Positions 63,093-64,000 of a stretch of 64,000 nt of DNA are shown here, in pieces. A model generated the notes under the pieces. It did no database searches. It had not been told where the DNA came from and was given only the letters and a program-made list of their open reading frames with translations. Source of the stretch: Lysinibacter cavernae (GTDB taxonomy: Bacteria; Actinomycetota; Actinomycetes; Actinomycetales; Microbacteriaceae); contig NZ_JAAMOX010000002.1 of assembly GCF_011758565.1 (NCBI RefSeq), positions 1 to 64,000 of the forward strand, read 5' to 3'. The position numbers were made by a program, and so were the translations under genes. Each line of letters opens with the position of its first letter. Within the stretch, counting starts at the first letter, position 1.

Positions 63093-63734
63093 TCAAACTC
63101 TTTTCGGAATTAGTTTTGCTGGATTTCCATAGGTCGTACCCTGTCGTTTTACTGATCGCATCACGACGCTGCCTGCCCCAAGAACGACATCGTCTGCGAT
63201 GTTGAGCCGTGGCGAGACAGTCACGCTCGTCCCCACAAACACATTATTTCCCAGTTTTGAATTCCCGCCGATAAAGCAGTTAGAACTAAGGGTATTAAAC
63301 TCACCCAACACGGCATCGTGTCCAATCGATGAGCCAACGTTAAGGTGCGTATGTCGGCCAATTGTTACGTCTACACTTACCAATACTTTCGGGCACAGGA
63401 TGACCCCGGCCCCAAGAACACTGCGGGAACCCACAAAGGCGGTATCGTGCACAAAAGGCACGAACGTCGCACCCTTATCCTCGAGAATTCGTACGACTCG
63501 AGTCCGACTTTCAGGTAAAGCAATAGCGCAAACAAAGAGGTCGTTTACTGAGGGAACAAATGAGTCAACGCTGCCAAGCACCTTCACACCAGCAACTTTG
63601 TCTGTTGCGGAGTCATCAATAAAGGCAACGGACGAAATCAAATTATCACGGCAAAAAATGGGCGACGAATCAACCCATTGGACAAGTTCACGCCCAAAAC
63701 CGCCGGCTCCCGCAACTATCAATCTCTTACTCAT
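63093..63734 (-). CDS. PglD/NeuD-like sugar O- or N-acyltransferase
   Basis: The protein has 213 residues. The N-terminal nucleotide-sugar-binding part (LIVAGAGGFGRELVQWVDSS) is followed by left-handed beta-helix hexapeptide repeats (VGSRSVLGAGVILCPKVL, IGRHTHLNVGSSIGHDAVLG, IGGNSKLGNNVFVGTSV). NeuD/PglD/PerB enzymes acylate UDP- or CMP-linked amino sugars in surface glycan synthesis. It overlaps the SDR gene by four bases and touches the KAS III gene, so it is in their operon. Confidence 0.92.
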   Translation of the reverse strand: MSKRLIVAGAGGFGRELVQWVDSSPIFCRDNLISSVAFIDDSATDKVAGVKVLGSVDSFVPSVNDLFVCAIALPESRTRVVRILEDKGATFVPFVHDTAFVGSRSVLGAGVILCPKVLVSVDVTIGRHTHLNVGSSIGHDAVLGEFNTLSSNCFIGGNSKLGNNVFVGTSVTVSPRLNIADDVVLGAGSVVMRSVKRQGTTYGNPAKLIPKRV

Positions 63735-64000
63735 TGAGCGGTGTACCCCCCATCAATAATTAGCGACGTCCCTGTTATCCACCGAGCCGCTGGCGACATG
63801 AGGAAAAGAACCGCGTGCGCAACTTCAAGTGGTGTCCCAAGGCCAAGAGGATGCTGGCGAACAACACTGTCATAATTTTCGCTACCAATTTGTTGAGCAA
63901 GAGAGGTAGCCATAGGCGTCTCAACGACCCCCGGGGCCACAGCGTTTACTCGAATACCCTCACGAGCAAGTTCAATTGCGAGAGACTTGGTTAAGGAGAT
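63731..64000 (-). CDS. Short-chain dehydrogenase/reductase, C-terminal part (cut by window edge)
   Basis: About 89 residues are visible. They include KSLAIELAREGIRVNAVAPG, the usual helix and strand after the catalytic Tyr-Lys, then VETPM and the C-terminal GTSLIIDGGYTAQ. This is a FabG-like classical SDR. The N-terminus with the cofactor and catalytic sites is beyond the window. Next to KAS III genes, it could reduce a beta-ketoacyl product; that is inference. Confidence 0.9.
   Translation of the reverse strand: MSLTKSLAIELAREGIRVNAVAPGVVETPMATSLAQQIGSENYDSVVRQHPLGLGTPLEVAHAVLFLMSPAARWITGTSLIIDGGYTAQ

Overview
The window looks like a chromosomal segment of a moderately high-GC actinobacterium, most likely of the family Microbacteriaceae. 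The evidence is a class Ib ribonucleotide reductase operon (nrdH-I-E-F), a nearly complete menaquinone pathway, System II cytochrome c biogenesis, a DtxR/IdeR-type iron box, many GTG/TTG starts, actinobacterial families such as DUF4229 and PLDc_N, and an archaeal-type aspartyl-tRNA synthetase in place of the long bacterial form. No rRNA, tRNA, CRISPR array or transposase was seen.

Layout. 1-6.2 kb: a FAD oxidoreductase broken by three frameshifts, then a lipoprotein, a frameshifted peptidoglycan-binding membrane-fusion protein, and a MacB-type ABC ATPase and permease. 6.2-10.5 kb: two PLP enzymes (MalY-like C-S lyase and class V aminotransferase), a DUF1761 membrane protein and a TIGR01777 epimerase. 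10.5-15.1 kb: nrdHIEF with a compact control region holding NrdR-like boxes and a run of DnaA-box-like sequences. 15.1-17.3 kb: an iron-regulated SIP protein and a FprA-type ferredoxin/NADP reductase. 17.3-37 kb: the menaquinone region (hepT, menG, menF, menD, menA, menE, menB, menC), with a MarR/RND efflux pair, pepA, an LssY_C membrane protein and a type B carboxylesterase embedded in the menB-menE-menA operon. 37-38.3 kb: an AbiEi/DUF559-like gene bracketed by two 80-bp near-identical palindromic repeats. 38.3-43.2 kb: ccsB, resB, ccdA, tlpA and a phosphatase. 43.3-49.7 kb: aspS, an aminotransferase/TetR/aldehyde dehydrogenase group, and rplJ-rplL. 49.9-53.4 kb: TetR with a divergent MFS exporter, then a Dcu-like transporter. 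53.4-59.5 kb: a NarL-type two-component system with a small SHOCT protein, an N-formylglutamate amidohydrolase, and an OmpR-type two-component system. 59.5-60.4 kb: an orphan YqaJ nuclease. 60.4-64 kb: a visibly AT-richer block with two tandem KAS III enzymes, a PglD-like acyltransferase and an SDR cut by the window edge, probably the end of a glycan or surface-polymer island.

How it fits together. The men genes and the System II cytochrome c genes both supply a menaquinone/cytochrome respiratory chain, with FprA and the iron-responsive SIP protein as redox and iron accessories. The most interesting regulatory features are the nrd control region, a pair of matching palindromes (ACTCCC-N2-GGGAGT) that mark a probable NarL-type regulon, and a set of long intergenic hairpins of similar architecture at 15.8, 37.0, 38.3, 43.3, 44.7 and 48.4 kb. 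The four single-base frameshifts all fall in the first 2.7 kb, which raises the question of local sequence quality.
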